Assembly: GCA_034769895.1 (NCBI GenBank)
Contig: CM068370.1
Location: 44,380,844-44,444,843, forward strand
DNA length: 64,000 bases
From: Magicicada septendecula
Taxonomy: Eukaryota > Arthropoda > Insecta > Hemiptera > Cicadidae
Direction: 5' to 3'
Below are positions 22,701-34,400 of this stretch, in pieces. Each line of letters opens with the position of its first letter. The first letter of the stretch is position 1. The position numbers and the translations under genes are program-made. The notes under the pieces were generated by a model that saw only the letters and a list, made by a program, of their open reading frames with translations, did not search any database and was not told the DNA's origin.

Positions 22701-23734
22701 CCATATTTGAAACAGAATTCTATGACTTATTTATCCCAGTCTTCATCATTCTGTGTAATTTCCTCGAAAACCTATTTCACATTATCATTATTTGCAAAGA
22801 GTGTATGAACTGCTCTGAAATAGAAGTTTCAACGGGTAGTGCATGCTTGTAGAAGTCTAAATACTTTAGAGTCCAGGAGATATGCCTTCTTTGACAATCT
22901 GCTAAAATATGAATAAGATACTGTCAGATTATAAACAAAACGCCTAACTGATTTTATTGTCTTAGAGCAATGAAGAACGAGATATAACTTCTGAGCATGG
23001 CAGTCTAAAAAATAACGCTCTTGGGCAAGTTAGTTTTTTTACAGTGCTGAACATGTCTCCAAAATACTAACAAGTAATTCTAACAAACCTGATGCAATTT
23101 TATATTATGAAACATCATGAAACCCTATAAATGGTTTTAATGGACCCTTTTTTGAAAAAAATGTATGGCCTAATATTCCATCTCTGAATATATTAGAAAA
23201 GTCTGCGACATATTGCAAAGATCTAAAGTTCCATCTGCTTGCATACTAATGAAATTACAAGACTAAAACTCTAAAACCTGTAACTCTGTAACTCTATACT
23301 GTATTTTCTTGAATTATATCAGTTACAGATTTGACCAACTTATTTTTTATGTCTCTTGATGTACCTTTAAAGCTCGATATAGACTGCCGATGATTTTGAA
23401 TATAATATTCTTGCTTAGCATAAAGATCTAACTATTCTAAATAATCGCTGTTGATTGAGTTTTTCCTTCAAAATGACATCAAAATCAAGCTCATGTTTTC
23501 CAAGGAAAGATTGAACGTTAATAATTATTTCCTTTTCAACACTTCTCTTGTGTTTCTTCACGACTTCATTCTGTTTAAAAGCTTGAATTCTTCCCCTTCA
23601 GAGAGACCATGACCCTCTCTCGTCTCAACAAATGGTAGGCCTATTTCTCATTGCTATCAAAATGTTTATTTGAATTCTGATGTTACTCTGCTTTTTTTAA
23701 GAAAGTCTTTTTGCAACCGTTACTGCATGTAAAA
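19791..23734. other. Unassigned sequence, about 4 kb
   Basis: I find no transposon protein, LTR or tandem array here. An imperfect 30-bp duplication around TAGAAAATTA-CCCCT-CCC (about 19817-19890) straddles the left boundary. A 100-codon frame (20997-21299, + strand) has no recognised motif. A more GC-rich pocket lies at about 22380-22570. This is the largest stretch that could be unique host DNA. Confidence 0.5.
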
Positions 23735-24180
23735 TCCATTTCTTTTCAGGTGCAGTGACTCTGTCAAGGCCGTGCCGAAAAGTACCCTGTAGACCACACC
23801 TCTCCGTCCCCTAGGCTTATAGTTCCAGAATTGTTTGGGGATGCGGCAGTCATCCATTCGGCAATTCAGCCGATACTGGGCGATCCTGTCGAGTGTACTC
23901 ATAATATTTATTTTCTGCCGTATATCTGTGTTTCTTCTATGATCTTGGAGAGTATACCCTGCCACGTGCCTGATAAATCTCATTTCAGCCGCTTAGATGC
24001 GACTGGCCTAGCCTTCCGTTAAAGTCTAATTCTCAGACCCATAAAGAAGTGTGGGAAGAGCCATCACCTTGTAGAAATTTAGACGTGTTCCTTTACTTGC
24101 TGACTTAAGGGTTCGCCTAATGGTCCCGCACATAAGGTTGAACTTATGCAACTTATTCACAACGTCGTTGCATTCTTTAT
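23735..24180 (-). pseudogene. LINE reverse transcriptase C-terminal relic
   Basis: Minus strand, in order: VVNKLHKFNLMCGTIRRTL, RLNFYKVMALPTLLYGSEN, AAEMRFIRHVAGYTLQDHRR, IRQKINIMSTLDRIAQYRLN, RIPKQFWNYKPRGRRGV. These are the post-catalytic thumb, LLYGSE motif, EMRFIR block and basic tail of an APE-type LINE. One stop replaces the W after GSEN and a frameshift follows. The catalytic core is missing. Confidence 0.85.
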
Positions 24181-25595
24181 AAGACTATACGTTTATAAGA
24201 CTCACAACGTCGTTGCATTTTGATAGCCCAGCTATCCAAAATTTTGTAATTGAATTTTGTTACAAAATAGGAAATGCGTATATTAAGAAGATGAGTGTAT
24301 AAATTGCGCTTGTTGCTTTGTAAAGGCAGGTTACAACTCGCTCGTTTATTAGATACTACGAAATTGGAATCTGTCTGCCTACGCAACAATAAAGCGCAGT
24401 TTTTGTCGTATAGAGGGCAGAGTCACTATTAAATCTAGATAGGTCGATGACATTATTAAATCTGTATTGATGATGGATGAAATTAACTAGTTTCATTCAG
24501 TGTTAAATGATCTTAAATTTGAATGTATCAAGGTCTGATGGTTTAATACTTAAAAACAGAATCTGTTTATTAGCGGTAAAGAACCAAGTAGTGCAGTCTA
24601 ATTTTAGAAAGTGGTAGCACTTTTCTTATATGTTGGATAAAATGTTAACGATTAACAATGTAACTAGTAATAAACGGTAAACATTACGGCAAAATGTTTT
24701 TTTCCTACTTAAAGTTTCTATGATTTATTAGCTTTTACTAATTTTCTCTCGATTAATTGAATTTTGTTTCAAATGGCTAGAATTTTTTTATAAACTAAAA
24801 AACTGTGACTTCTATATTCATTAAAAAATTGTTATAACAGTTTTAAATTAAGCTTATTAATCTAACTAATTATTCATCTAATTATTATAATTAATAGGTC
24901 TGAACCTATGGATAATAATTTCACCTCTTAAGCAATATTAAATAAAGCTCATTACTGAGGTAATGCTTTCCGAGTCAATCTTAATTAATTTTTTTGCAGA
25001 GAAAATGTTGTCAGTCTAAAACTAAACAAGTAGACCTACTTTTCTTTCCATCCAAATTAACACAAACCTTTGTGTCTATTATCACTTCGTCCAGACAAAT
25101 GTCCTGCCTAAAATTTTTTTTGTACGTAGTATGTTGCATTCTACCTTATTTCCGTATTCACTTAATTGTTTGTTAAATTCTGCATGAAGATCGTGCAAAA
25201 ACACTTTGCTCTAAAACCGGACTTTAGTCATATTATTCATACGTATTATTGAGTCATTGACTTACTTAAAACTGGCCAGATGATGTCGGGATAATGAACA
25301 GATATAGGATCTAGATGAACATAGACAAAATGTTTCTCAAAAACTCCTCAACCAACACCTTCTCTTTGGAGGTGATCCCTCATATATATTTGCCACTGGC
25401 CCCAAACCCAAGGTTTACCATTATGACCCAGAAAAGAGAAGACAATCCTTAGAATGTCATCCGCCAGATCCTTTGAGCACGTATAAAAAAACAGTTCTTT
25501 CGGCGAATAAAGTCAAGCTTACCGTATTTTGTAGCGGAAGGGCGTGATTTATAAAGACTTCTTGTCTACGGGGATGACGATCGCCTCACATCACA
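24181..25595. other. Unassigned AT-rich sequence
   Basis: Nothing recognised. The 12-mer CGTCGTTGCATT occurs twice near 24163-24220. Confidence 0.5.
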
Positions 25596-25599
25596 CGAA

Positions 25600-26060
25600 C
25601 CTCAAAACAAGCCCGCAAACAAATTCGCTCTCTCCAGCCCGCAAACGATTGTTGCTCCAACGAACTACTTAGTCGAATCTACAGAGCATGTATCCGCCCT
25701 AACATGGCATACGCCCATCCCATACTTCTGGCAGCCCGCCACAAACCCTTCCAAATCACGCGAAGGACGAGCTCTTCGAATTATCTACTGCAGACCTCCC
25801 CTCGCCAAAACCTCATCTAATACGTCTCTGTACGCGCTCAACAAACTCTTCCCCAACCTTTACTCCTTCCTGTACAAGATCAACTGGAAATACTCGTAAA
25901 CTGCGAAACAATGCACTTCCCTACAATCCATAGTCACCTCTATCATAAGAACTACTCGCAACACCCGCAGACCTTCCTTTCTCATAAACCGCCTCCTTAC
26001 CATAGCCTATGAACCTCCTCCCAGAACTCCTCGCCGCCATCGTCATAGAAATAGATACAC
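25600..26060 (+). pseudogene. Jockey-like LINE RT C-terminal relic
   Basis: The + strand reads ARKQIRSLQPAND, then LLSRIYRACIRPNMAYAHPI, LLAARHKPFQITRR, and after a frameshift RALRIIYCRPPLAKT and LYALNKLFPNLYSFL. The R-IYRACIRP-x-x-x-YA-P block followed by KPFQ-x-x-x-x-RALR matches the thumb of Jockey-like LINE RTs. It is degraded and lacks the FADD motif. Confidence 0.6.
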
Positions 26061-26316
26061 TTTATTCCCATCTTCGAACGTACTCAACCTGCCATCTTTC
26101 CTGATCACGAAACAACTCAAATTTTCCCTTACTTACCAAGGGGTTTTTACCCCTCTTCTTTGTGTCCTCCGCCCTACCTTGATGCCTCTCTGTCGCCTTC
26201 TTCCAGCTTTGGCGACCTGCGTTACTCGTCCCTGTCCGGGTCGCCCTTAAATATAAATTAAAATTTATAGCACCTCCTTCAGCCACTTCCTCTCCCTATA
26301 TGGTTACAAAAAACAT

Positions 26317-26317
<1 letters not shown>

Positions 26318-26364
<47 letters not shown>

Positions 26365-26378
26365 GCACACGCACGCAC
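26318..26378. repeat. CA microsatellite
   Basis: Pure (CA)n for about 43 bases and then interrupted by GCAC units. Confidence 0.95.
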
Positions 26379-26619
26379 TACTCTATCTTTAATGTGCCTC
26401 CATTTTCTTCGCTTCCGTCCTGCACTGACGTGCGTTGCCTCACATCCTTCCATTTGGTTGAAGGGTGTTTGCGCAAGATCAGCCCGAGACTTGTCCTCCG
26501 GGACAAGTCTCAAACAAAAAGGGATGACGATTATTTCGAAAAACTTGACGCGCACTCGAGCATAAGGTTTTACAGATCTCATTAAACCTTACATTATCTG
26601 AATCTCTAACAGACACGAC

Positions 26620-26934
26620 TTGTCTTTAGTATCATGGCACTGTAGTCGAGAAACTCTAAAAAATGACGGAAAATCTGAAATTTCCAGTTGTTCTGCGCTA
26701 TCAGTATATAGCCCAGATTGCACCGACAGACTTCCGTTGTTTCCAATTTCCAGTTGTTCTGCGCTATCAGTATATAGCCCAGATTGCACCGACAGACTTC
26801 CGTTGTTTCCAAAATTGAACGACTCGTTTGATATTCAAAATTGTGTACCGGATGTCGGTGTCGATGCTCAAAAGGATGAAAATGAACAACAAACTTTGTT
26901 TATGGACGAATTCGGACTTCGTAAAAGAATGTAG
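26620..26934 (+). CDS. Uncharacterised 104-codon frame with exact 66-bp in-frame duplication
   Basis: The frame encodes two identical adjacent 22-residue units (SSCSALSVYSPDCTDRLPLF is the core) and then an acidic, glutamine-containing end finishing FGLRKRM. The DNA repeat is 66 of 66 identical (26681-26746 and 26747-26812). A pyrimidine-rich CTTGTCTTTAG sits just before the ATG and could be a 3' splice site, so this may be a terminal exon. I recognise no domain. It could equally be part of an unrecognised transposon. The duplication keeping frame gives some support for coding, but a recent duplication in non-coding DNA would do so one time in three. Confidence 0.35.
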   Translation: MSLVSWHCSRETLKNDGKSEISSCSALSVYSPDCTDRLPLFPISSCSALSVYSPDCTDRLPLFPKLNDSFDIQNCVPDVGVDAQKDENEQQTLFMDEFGLRKRM

Positions 26935-27039
26935 GAGTACATGTTGACTACATTAAAAAAAAAAAAGATTCTAACGTTTTTAGAGAAATAAATCTATTTC
27001 TTTTTTCTTTTGTATCGACCATGTAACGACGACATGCCA

Positions 27040-27500
27040 ATTTCAATTTTTCATTCTTTGTTCTTTTCTTTTCTCTAATATTCATTAATCTTTTCACTGT
27101 GTCTCTTCTTCCTGTCTTCAGTCCACTTTGAACCTCCGTTTTTCTCTCTTCTATCCTGGACTCCTTCCATTTTTAACACTTTTGAGCGAAAAACTTCTTT
27201 TCAATTGCTTCTTCTGCGTGTATATTATTATTTTTTTTTTCTAAATTCTTTTGGATTTCTTCAATCCAACTTGATGTTGACTTCTTCCCTCATAGATATT
27301 TGCAGATCTGCTTTGTTAACCTATTGTCGTCCATTCCAGATAAATGTCCAAAAAATAATAGTCTTCTTTTTCTCATTGTTTCTGTTATATTTTCTATACT
27401 CCGATATATTTCATCATTATTTCTTAATTTCCAACCTTCTGAAGTTTTTTGTAGACCTAATATTTCCCTAATGATTCGTCTTTCCAAGTTTGTCTAAATT
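27040..27500 (-). pseudogene. LINE ORF2 C-terminal relic
   Basis: Minus strand: LERRIIREILGLQKTSEGWK, LRNNDEIYRSIENITETMRK, RRLLFFGHLSGMDDNRLTKQ, then after frame breaks an EE-IQ-L region and QSGLKTGRRDTVKRLMN. The RR-x-L-FFGH-x-x-RM-x-x-x-RL-K-QI block is typical for one LINE family of insects. Upstream RT core absent. Confidence 0.75.
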
Positions 27501-27760
27501 ATAATTCAATGCTGGACATTCATTTGCATATAGGCATTCTGGCTTCACTACTGTACTGTAATCGCATTTTTAGATATGCACTTTTTATTGTAAAAGCTTT
27601 AGTTATACCATATGCTCTTTCCATTTTATGAGTCCTTCCTTCTATTCAATTTATTTTATTCTATACAACTTTTATTCCTTTGTTATATTACATTACTTGT
27701 CAACCAGTATTTAATATAATCTCATGTTGTAATGTTGTAATAGAACTGATAGGTATATAT

Positions 27761-28292
27761 TGTTACGACATCACAGAACAATCTACGTGTTTATCGAATG
27801 TTACAGAGGGATCCGGAATGTAATGGATCTGGTGTACACGAATATCGAACGCATTTGCTAGACGGTGAAAGAATTCGCGCGGCCGCTCCCACTGTGTCAA
27901 GGCCACAATTAATTACGTCGTAGTTTAGAGGTAATGCGTAGTATGTGGAATCGTCTAAATTTTCGGCGGACTGTAAATACAATTGCTCAGGGACGCTCAG
28001 TTCAGTTATTGTCGGGCGATTACAAGTGATATTACTGTGTGCGTTCAAGTCGATATTAGTGGTGAAGTGCTGTGTTTTATAATCGGGCGGTATATTGTAA
28101 TACAATTGTGTTTTAATATTAGTTGACATTTATTTGCGTATGAACAATTTTTATTCGATTTGTTGTAAGAAACAGTGTTGTTAATTACGAACTGTTTGAC
28201 TGTGAAAATTAAAGCTGGTGATTAGTGACTTAATTGGTGTCTTGTATTTTGCTTCCACTGTGCTTACGACGATCAAATAGACCGTCGTAACA
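27761..28292 (+). repeat. Solo LTR, TGTTACGAC family, subtype A
   Basis: 532 bp from TGTTACGACAT to GTCGTAACA, flanked by ATAT and ATAG. It carries the initiator-like TCAGTTATTGTCGGGCGATT at about 28002-28021, 3' of a degenerate TATA region (ACTGTAAATACAATTG). A frame of 112 codons on the minus strand runs through it and is an accident of the repeat. Confidence 0.88.
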
Positions 28293-28639
28293 ATAGGATA
28301 CTGTGTAACAGTTTGATGCTGGCCGACTGATACGGCATACGAAATGTTACAGTATTCCATTAACTCGGATCACGTACAGCAGACGAGATTACGCAGAGGT
28401 CAGTCCGTTAGTCCTGTTTAATTACTGTGTTACCCGTCCGTCTCACCGAGTGATGCGATGAACCAGTTGTTCTGCAACTTTAAGTATTTTGGTCTGCAAA
28501 ATAAGCGGCTTGATTTATCTGTTAGTAGTCTCATTTTCTAATATCAAAACTATTTGGAGATTTTTATCAGGATATAATCTCCCTAGCACCATGTACGTAT
28601 ACATCTGAATGGCGAGTCCAAAGCAATTTTCAAACAAAT

Positions 28640-29050
28640 TACACTATATGAATAAATTTAGGAATATTTGTAGTACGATTCATAGAAATCTTAGAAGTAA
28701 AACAAGACCCAGCACAAGGGTTAAATTTTATAAGTGAGGCGTATAAGGATTGATTTATGTAAGTGAGGCGTGGGTCATGACAGAAAAGGAAAGCGGCAAG
28801 ATTCAGAATGTTGAAATTAAAATTCTTCGAATACTTTAAATTACACATTGCAAGATAAAATAAGGAATAAAGATATCAGAGCAGAACTCGAAGTAAATGA
28901 CGTACATGAAATTATAGCAATTTACAGAAGACAATGGTGGGATCATCTGCAAACGATGACGGTGGATAGATTGCCGAAAGCGGCACTGAACTATAAATCT
29001 ATTGGTAGAGGAGGCGTGGGTCGTTCGAGGATGAGATAAGTGCCGGAACA
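28640..29050 (+). pseudogene. LINE 3' relic, paralogue of 14495
   Basis: Decayed frames encode TLIYVSEAWVMTEKESGKIQ, EIKILRIL, RNKDIRAELEVNDVHEIIAI, YRRQWWDHLQTM, DRLPKAALNYKSIGRGGVGR. This is the LIY-x-SEAW, EI-L-RIL and basic-tail order of an APE-type LINE. The last part (28848-29039) is an open frame of 63 codons and better preserved than its paralogue. Confidence 0.8.
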
Positions 29051-29799
29051 GGTTTATATAACCTAATCCTTGAAGAGGAGAAAAAGAAGAATGCATTATA
29101 TGTCTAAGAAAAAAACATTAGCCGCTTTTATAAATCTTCTAACACAGATGTCCGCCTTTGTTTTATATTTTTTTACACTGCTGCAAATATTATCTAAGCT
29201 CCTCAGAAAGATTGTCTTAAATTCACACAAACACAGTCAGGGATAAAGTTATTTTTTTAATTTACGTTCATTTAAAATTAATAATTATTTTTAGATTCAG
29301 CTAAACGTCAAATATATTATTTCAAAGGAAAACACCGTTTTGGGATTTATCATAATGTTACGGCATGATGTACGTCAATAATATGTGTACACACAGTCTG
29401 ATGTGTAGTAGAGCAGTTCTCTACCCATCAGGTACGCATTGTGTAAACAACCAGAAACCTCCAGCATTATTATGATTTGACATTACGTTCCTACAATTGT
29501 CTATGAAAACTGTCCAAAGAAGTATTTTCCTTCCTCTTCTATCACACCACTGTTCATATGATGGGCACTGTTTATAAATACATTGCAAGTCCAATTAATC
29601 AGTGAGGTCTGCGAATTGTTTGACAGCGATGGGAGTGCAGTATTGTTTATTAGTTTATTTCTCTTTAATTGTGTACTTGTGTTACGATATCATTATTCAT
29701 CAACTTACTGGCTGTCATTATCTGTTGTGTGTAGCATTATGTTGGTTAACACAGAAGAATTAATGTAAGATAACTGTGATAATTTTTTTTAGTGAGAGT
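29051..29799. other. Unassigned sequence
   Basis: No gene recognised. An imperfect hairpin lies at about 29398-29431 (CTGATG...CATCAG ends). Confidence 0.5.
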
Positions 29800-30090
29800 A
29801 TAAAAAATTGTAGACTATCAATTCCTCTGTTAGATGATAATATCATCATCTTCTCACCGGTTTTAGGCTTTAGCGGCCTGTTCCTATTCCACAGTGCACC
29901 TTTCCTTAGGTCTACCTACTTTTCTTCTGCCTCTAGGGTTGAAATCTTTCGGCATTCTACGTTCTTCCATTCTGTTGATGTGTTAATCCATGTTATTCTG
30001 TATTCTTTAATCCTTTCATTAACTGCAAAAATATCTAAATCACTTCTTATCTCTTCATTTCTTATATGATCGCATCTAAAAACGTAAGGT
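29800..30090 (-). pseudogene. LINE C-terminal tail relic
   Basis: Minus strand: IRSDLDIFAVNERIKEYRIT, W-x-x-x-x-x-W-K, then RKISTLEAEEK, and GALWNRNRPLKPKTGE, followed by an ATGATGATATTATCATC tail. This resembles the usual last 70 residues and 3' tail of an insect LINE (L-V-N-x-x-I-x-x-Y-x-x-x-W ... LWNR-x-R). Basic positions of the middle part have been lost. Confidence 0.55.
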
Positions 30091-30592
30091 TTACTTTTTA
30101 ACTTTTATCTAGATGATCTCCTCAAAAATATGGAAAAATAATCCCCTGACAGTATTAAAATTTGCCGGAGTAAAAGCTTGAAAACCATTTTCTTTGCGGG
30201 TGACCAAGCTATATTCGGCACTTTAAAAGACGATCTCCAGTGAGCAGTATACAACTTACATAAAATAAATGATAATACATTGAGTAAATTTAATTACTTT
30301 TTAATTATTGCTTGCCAATAAGTTTAGAAACATTTTAAGCTGTTTTAAGGTCGCGACACATGTGATTGTAAGATTGCGTCTTTCTCTAACCTAAGCACAG
30401 TTGAAAGCCTCCATCGAAGTCTACTCGAAGCTGAGAGACTGTAAGTCAGAAACCAGCAGCTAAACAGGTGGCTCGACGAATGGGGCCTGAAGGGGAAATT
30501 GGGGTGGTGGTGGAAAGGCTAAATGACTGGAATTAATATGATTCCGCCTCACAGAAAAAAGATGGTGGGAAGGAATGAAGCTTTTCTAGCCT
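30091..30592. other. Unassigned sequence
   Basis: No recognised gene or repeat. Confidence 0.5.
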
Positions 30593-31677
30593 CTACAAAA
30601 AAATGAAGGACCTATCTACAATCCCCCCAACTGTAATACACTTATCCCATCGTTCTTTTAACTTCCGAATGCCCCTGGCATAAAATTCTGTGGGTTGCTG
30701 ACGGAGCCAGTTTAGAACATGAAATTTGACCTCTTCATTGGAACCGAATTTTTTCCCGCGTAGTGCCTCCTTAAGGGGTCCAAACAAAAAAAGTCTGATG
30801 GAGCGAGATCTGGGCTATAAGGTGGATGTGGCAGGACCTCCCAGCTAAGTTTTGTAAGCATTTCTTGGGTCAGTTGAGCCGTGTGTGGGCGAGCGTTGTC
30901 TTGAAGGAGAATCACGCCTTTTGTCAAGAGTCCACGACGTTTGGTTCTGATGGCAGGCTTTACCTTGTTTTCGAGCATATCACTGTAATACTGACTGTTA
31001 ATTGTTCGTTGGTCTTCCAGATAATCACAGAAAATAGGGCCTTGAAAGTCCCAAAAGATCGTCAACATGACTTTACCTGCTGATGGCTGCGTCTTGAAAT
31101 TTTTTCGAGCGGGAGAGCTGGTGTGCTTCCATTCAAGGCTTTGTCTTTTCGATTCAGGCTGAAAATGGTGGCTCCAGGTTTCATCGCACGTAACAATTCT
31201 TTCAATAAATGATTCTTTTTCAGTTAAACCACGTGCTTTGAACTGTCTACAGATTTGAAGCCTGGTGTCTTTGTGGGCATCCGTAAGTTGTCTTGGCACC
31301 CATCTCGCGCAGGTTTTCTTGTATTGCAGCTTATTCTGAATAATTTTATGGACAGTGCCAACACTTACTGAGACTTCTTCAGCAATCATTTCAACAGTTG
31401 TACGCCTGTTAGCCCGAATAAGCGCGTCAATGCGGGTTTCAAGCGAGGGAGTTGAAACTTCGACCGGTCGGCCACGCCGCTGCTCATCGCTGACATTTGC
31501 ACGACCAATTTTAAACTGTTCTACCCATTTGTAAATGTTCGAACGGTGCAAACAATGATTTCCGTACATTTTTAATATCCTTTCATGAATTTCAGAAAGT
31601 TTGACACCTTCTGCGACTAAAAATCTAATCACTGAACGCTGTTCTTCCGCGGTGCAATTATCAAGCGGACTCGCCAT
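30593..31677 (-). pseudogene. mariner transposase with one-base frameshift
   Basis: The main frame (30712-31677) has an N-terminal double helix-turn-helix: residues about 1-60 end in NIYKWVEQFKIGR, then GRPVEVSTP, then a second HTH with TTVEMIAEEVSVSVGTVHKI and ARWVPR. The catalytic domain has TCDETW, LLQDNARPH and PYSPDLAPSDFF; the second and third aspartates are 34 residues apart, the mariner DD34D signature. At the run of T on the minus strand near 30790 one T is lost relative to the family's SDFFLFGPLKEAL, so the end is read in another frame (30593-30787, to RWDKCITVGG). Apart from this break the gene looks intact and fairly young. The family cuts and pastes at TA. Confidence 0.92.
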
Positions 31678-31844
31678 TGTTGACTGAGTAAATTAGAGGT
31701 TATGTTTACGAAATTTTATTAAACAGCTGATCAGAAGTCATTACAAGAATGCCAACTTGTACTCCGGAAAGTATCGTATTGATTTATCAAGTAGTTTTTG
31801 AGCTAGAGCAATTTGTCTCGTTACTTATTGAAGGACCTATCCAC

Positions 31845-32369
31845 TACCTAAAACTAGTTGGTATTGCAACACTAGTACGTAGAACAGTGTGACATTTAAT
31901 CCGCGTGTGAAATTCTTGTATTGCCGCTGGCGTGTTGCGGTAAACGACAATCAGCGCATGCGCAGCTTTACGTACTCGTATGTCTCTGTCTGTTTGTTGT
32001 GTTCTTGGGTAAAACAAAAAAATATTTTCATTATACAATATTAATCTTTGTTGAAATAATATTAAACATTTTTTTAAAGACTGCTGTTTAAATTTTAAGC
32101 TCTAAGCTAAACCTGTTTACACAACGTTTAAACAGATACACACTCTTAAGCTGAGTGGTATTCAATTCAAAAACAGTTATATATCAAAATTGTTCTCGTT
32201 ATAAGTAGCTTAAACTCTAACAAAACATCATGCCTGTCGTGTTAATACCATCGCTAAAACATATTAGAGGGTTGGCATTTACACTCGAGAAATCTTTGGT
32301 ACGATCGTCTTTTTAATATCACCAAATATTTTTTAAGTAAAATTATCTTACTCTGTTAATGTTTTATAG
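31845..32369. other. Unassigned sequence
   Basis: No recognised gene. A 64-codon frame on the minus strand (31844-32038) has no identifiable domain. Confidence 0.5.
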
Positions 32370-32818
32370 TATTACGATTCTCACTGATCGTCGTATAGTA
32401 CAGTGGTAAACAAAATACAGACACCAATGAAATCACTAATCACCAGCTTTAATTAATCACAAACAACAGTTCGTTACCAACAAGTTTTTCAACAAAATCA
32501 TATTTGTACAATAATTCAACTTAAATTTGTCCACACTCAATAATAATGTCAACTAATAGAGTCCCACACAATAATAATGTTTCACTAATGACCGCTTGAG
32601 ACACGCTCAGTAAATCGCCCGACATAAACTGAAACTGAGCGGCACCTTTTCCCTATTTATAGCCTTTAAGGTTCCACAATATGCGTCCTTAACAAGCAAT
32701 CGAAAACTCTAGAGGGTACTTAGTGCGGCCTTGGCAGAAACACGCATCTGCTGGGCTAACCGATAAATGCGTATAACGACACACTCCATTGTTCGAAAAC
32801 CTTCCTAATTGCGTAACA
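32370..32818 (-). repeat. Solo LTR, TGTTACGAC family (reverse)
   Basis: On the minus strand the 449-bp unit begins TGTTACGCAATTAGG and ends AATCGTAATA (mutated end). It has GGCTATAAATAGGGAAAAG as TATA box and CAGTTTCAGTTTATGTCGGG as initiator region. It is flanked on the + strand by ATAG and ATAC. Confidence 0.82.
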
Positions 32819-33954
32819 ATACTATACAGTATCAAAATCTATGAAAAAATGGATTAAACTAGAACTGATTTGTTGGAAACACGGATTTAAAATCGGCCGG
32901 AAGGCAAATGTAGGTAGATGTATTTAACCAATGAAAATGTGTTCAAAAGAATCAAGGAGCGCTGACCACTTTTACGAGTAATAAAAAAGAGGAAATGAAA
33001 ACTCCTGAGGGCGAACGGACTAACAAAACGGTTTCTACGTAACAGGTGAAAAGAGGAGGATAGGAGGAAGACAGACTGAGGGAAATATTGTTTGTGTGAA
33101 GAGGTCATAGCAATTAAAATTTGTTCTTCCAGACCTGTTTGGCCAATCTGGTATTATTTGTGCAGTAGTATATAATGCCTTATTGTTATTTGTGTAAGTT
33201 ATCTGAATACGGATAGTGACAACCCTATCAACTTAAATAAACGTGACACCATGTAAATTTAAATTTCACATTGAGTAGAGTTTCAAAAATAAAGCTACTT
33301 AAGTAAGCGTAATAGAAAAACCAATTAATGTAGTTAAGCAAATAGTGTGCTAAAAATAACTTTTGACAGTGATTTTAAAAATTCATTTACTCATAACACA
33401 GGGAGGTACCACAATGAAAAGTGACAACAATAAGTGATGCCAAATGACATGACAAAACTAGCTGTAGTACTCAATTGACTGTGAATGCTGTTGTAAAAAG
33501 TGACTTATTTTTGGTTTATTTTTGACACTTCACCCTCAACTTAATCTGTCTGAGGTCTACGGCAACTGTTCGATCTCAGATGAATAGTTTTGGCTCCATC
33601 GATTTTCATTAAAATCGACGTCACACATAAGTGAAGTTTTCGCACCAATGATAAAATATTTTTGACGTCGTCAAATCACACACCCAAACTGTACAAAAAT
33701 TACTTTTACATAACGCTACACACCACGCATTGTTAGGCTTCAAATCACATTAAGTTTTAACGTTCGCTCGAAATCAGTAGTCTATACCGAACCGTATTAA
33801 TACTTGACTAACACGTCTACAATACGATTATCTTTTTCCCGTTGTTAAAGGAAACATTACAGTTACAAACAATGGTATGACCCTTTCACATTTATATACC
33901 TATATATCTGCGATTTTCGAACAATATTTAAAGTCGTTCTTCGTGTCCTAACTT
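32819..33954 (+). pseudogene. Mostly unassigned; possible LINE tail at about 32930-33115
   Basis: At 32930-33115 the + strand reads NVFKRIKER, a stop, PLLRVIKKRK, then GLTKRFLRNR, a stop, KEEDRRKTD. The order resembles the R-I-x-E-x-R-x-LL ... G-L-x-x-x-L ... G-RPR-Y tail of an insect LINE, but several stops and lost motifs make this weak. Nothing else is recognised in the interval. Confidence 0.35.
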
Positions 33955-34400
33955 TCAGAAATTACCGTCTTTCCAATCATCATGCATGAGATTTCTCTGT
34001 GCCATTACATTCCTTATGCCTTCCATCCAAGTCTTTCGCAGCCTCCCACTTTTTTCTTCTTTCAAGAGGGCTCCATTCTAATAATCGTTTTGGGCATCCA
34101 TCATTACCGTGATATTGGCACACATATCCGCACCACATTAATCTTTCAGTATCAATTGTGTCACTTATATTGGTACACATATTCATTGTTTCCCTTATTT
34201 CTTTACTTTTTTACCCTATCCATCAATGTAAATCTACAGTATCTTTTCCAGTATTCCATTTCCATGGCTCGTAATCTTTTCCTCATATGTTCTGTAGTCT
34301 CCCACACCTCAGCCCCATACAATAATTTCTACTAATGTATTACAAACTTTGATTTTTGTTTCCGGTTTTAGTTGATTGTTCCATAAAGTGAAATGTAACC
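33955..34400 (-). pseudogene. LINE ORF2 C-terminal relic
   Basis: Minus strand: LYGAEVWETTEHMRKRLRAM, EMEYWKRYCRFTLMDRVKK, then after breaks RLMWCGYVCQYH, MPKTIIRMEPS and a K-rich tail, ending NVMAQRNLMHDDW-like sequence. The LYGAE-W and MEMEYWKR blocks and the following W-GHV block identify it as the post-catalytic part of an APE-type LINE. Stops and frameshifts throughout. Confidence 0.75.

Noticed and set aside
26304-26582. 92-codon minus-strand frame
   Set aside because: It depends on translating the CA microsatellite; no domain is present.
27791-28129. 112-codon minus-strand frame as a gene
   Set aside because: It lies wholly inside a solo LTR and is not conserved as a frame in the other copies.
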